DNA of 64,000 bases from Paenibacillus sp. FSL H8-0048 (GTDB lineage Bacteria > Bacillota > Bacilli > Paenibacillales > Paenibacillaceae), in contig NZ_JBBODF010000001.1 in NCBI RefSeq assembly GCF_038002825.1, positions 2,480,001-2,544,000 on the forward strand, in the 5' to 3' direction. This document shows positions 63,500-64,000 of the stretch, one piece after another. A program made the translations under genes and the position numbers. How positions within the stretch are numbered: position 1 is the stretch's first letter; the number at the start of each line of letters is the position of its first letter. The notes beneath the pieces were generated by a model. The model was not told the origin of the DNA. It was given only the letters and a program-made list of their open reading frames with translations, and searched no databases.

Positions 63500-64000
63500 A
63501 GGCTCTCTCCCTCCTGCACATTGGTCTTATCCAGCACCTTCACACCGGTATAGTACCGGGGCTGTAACTCAGCACCATTAAAATGCTCATGGAGCAGCCT
63601 TACCGCCATATTCCCCATCAGGTAGGGTTGTTGTGCGACAGTCGCTGTGATCGCTCCCCGGCTGATGGCATCCAGCGTCTCCGCCTGGTTATCGAAGCCG
63701 ATGATGGTCAGCGGCCCGCGCTTCAGGCTCCTCGATGCCTGCAGAACCCCGAGCGCATCCGTTGAACTGGTGCCGACCATCACATCGATCTCCGGATGAT
63801 ACCGCAGCATATCCGCCGCCTGCTGGATGGCTTCCATATGCGAGATATTGGAGCTGCGCACATCGACAATCTCCATGCCGCTGTAGTCCTTTACGATGTT
63901 CTTCAGCCCGTCCAGACGCTGAAGCTGGTTCTTGGCCAGCTCGCTGCCGATGATGACGCCTATTTTGCCTTTTCCGCCGGTCGTCTTCACAACCATGCGC
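63496..64000 (-). CDS. Sensory sugar-binding protein, partial (right edge)
   Basis: The last 166 or so residues of a periplasmic-binding-protein-fold protein; the N-terminal part lies outside the window. Visible segments are KIGVIIGSELAKNQLQRLDG, DVMVGTSSTDALGVLQ, TIIGFDNQAETLDAI and TATVAQQPYLMGNMAVRLL, all usual for the second lobe of Peripla_BP_4 proteins. It overlaps the kinase gene by 4 bases. By position it is the kinase's ligand sensor (XylFII-like), not the transporter's main binding protein, which is encoded at 59155-60243. Confidence 0.82.
   Translation of the reverse strand, partial: RMVVKTTGGKGKIGVIIGSELAKNQLQRLDGLKNIVKDYSGMEIVDVRSSNISHMEAIQQAADMLRYHPEIDVMVGTSSTDALGVLQASRSLKRGPLTIIGFDNQAETLDAISRGAITATVAQQPYLMGNMAVRLLHEHFNGAELQPRYYTGVKVLDKTNVQEGESL

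Noticed and set aside
62375..63553. 392-codon plus-strand frame
   Set aside because: Shadow of the histidine kinase; composition (Leu/His/Gln/Arg) is typical of antisense frames here.

Overview
The window looks like the chromosome of a Gram-positive, endospore-forming bacterium, most likely Paenibacillus. It has medium GC, strong AGGAGG-type ribosome sites, a Spo0E-like phosphatase, a CotF-type spore coat protein, MutS2, YesN/YesM-type two-component genes, and enzymes closest to Bacillus AlaT/AlaR. The genus is inferred from protein character, not from a marker gene. No tRNA, rRNA or CRISPR array was seen.

Layout. 0-9.5 kb: housekeeping genes (RluA-type pseudouridine synthase, cobalamin adenosyltransferase, methyltransferase, chemoreceptor, hydrolase, Spo0E-like, alaT/alaR, two coat-type proteins). 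9.6-17.8 kb: a FAD oxidase, then an extracellular flavin-reductase locus. The latter has two secreted fumarate-reductase-like lipoproteins, one secreted FMN-binding lipoprotein, and a CitA/DcuS-type sensor whose DcuR/CitB-type regulator lies 2.8 kb away. Both reductase promoters carry the same regulatory module. 17.8-29 kb: a scarred accessory region with a DUF4291 gene broken by one stop codon, an intact IS with terminal repeats, a LUD protein divergent from a Crp/Fnr regulator, a decayed partial copy of that regulator, and a row of displaced Rhs toxin tips with immunity genes. 29-48.3 kb: one five-gene operon under a cyclic-di-GMP-I riboswitch, followed by an immunity gene. It encodes two large secreted FN3 proteins (one with PA14), two small membrane-anchored helical proteins, and a secreted 3264-residue Rhs protein ending in a PIN-like nuclease domain. 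48.4-55.4 kb: MFS transporter, zinc-ribbon protein, DUF350 protein plus a 26-residue membrane peptide, mutS2, holin-like protein, a GGDEF diguanylate cyclase and a CuA-like lipoprotein. 55.4-56.3 kb: three unrelated tandem repeats, all with a 51-52 bp unit. 56.3-64 kb: a xylose-type ABC transporter (xylFGH) with its two-component system and a second, sensory binding protein cut by the window edge.

How parts work together. The Rhs operon is the most striking system. A c-di-GMP aptamer, followed by a terminator-like hairpin, sits just before the first gene, so surface display and the toxin should respond to the sessile/motile switch. A c-di-GMP synthase gene lies 5.6 kb away. Downstream, homologous copies of the Rhs C-terminal region carry other toxin tips and immunity genes. 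They become more damaged with distance from the active gene, which looks like a record of successive tip replacements.

Coordinates of coding genes use the start best supported by a ribosome site. Where this differs from the longest reading frame, it is stated.
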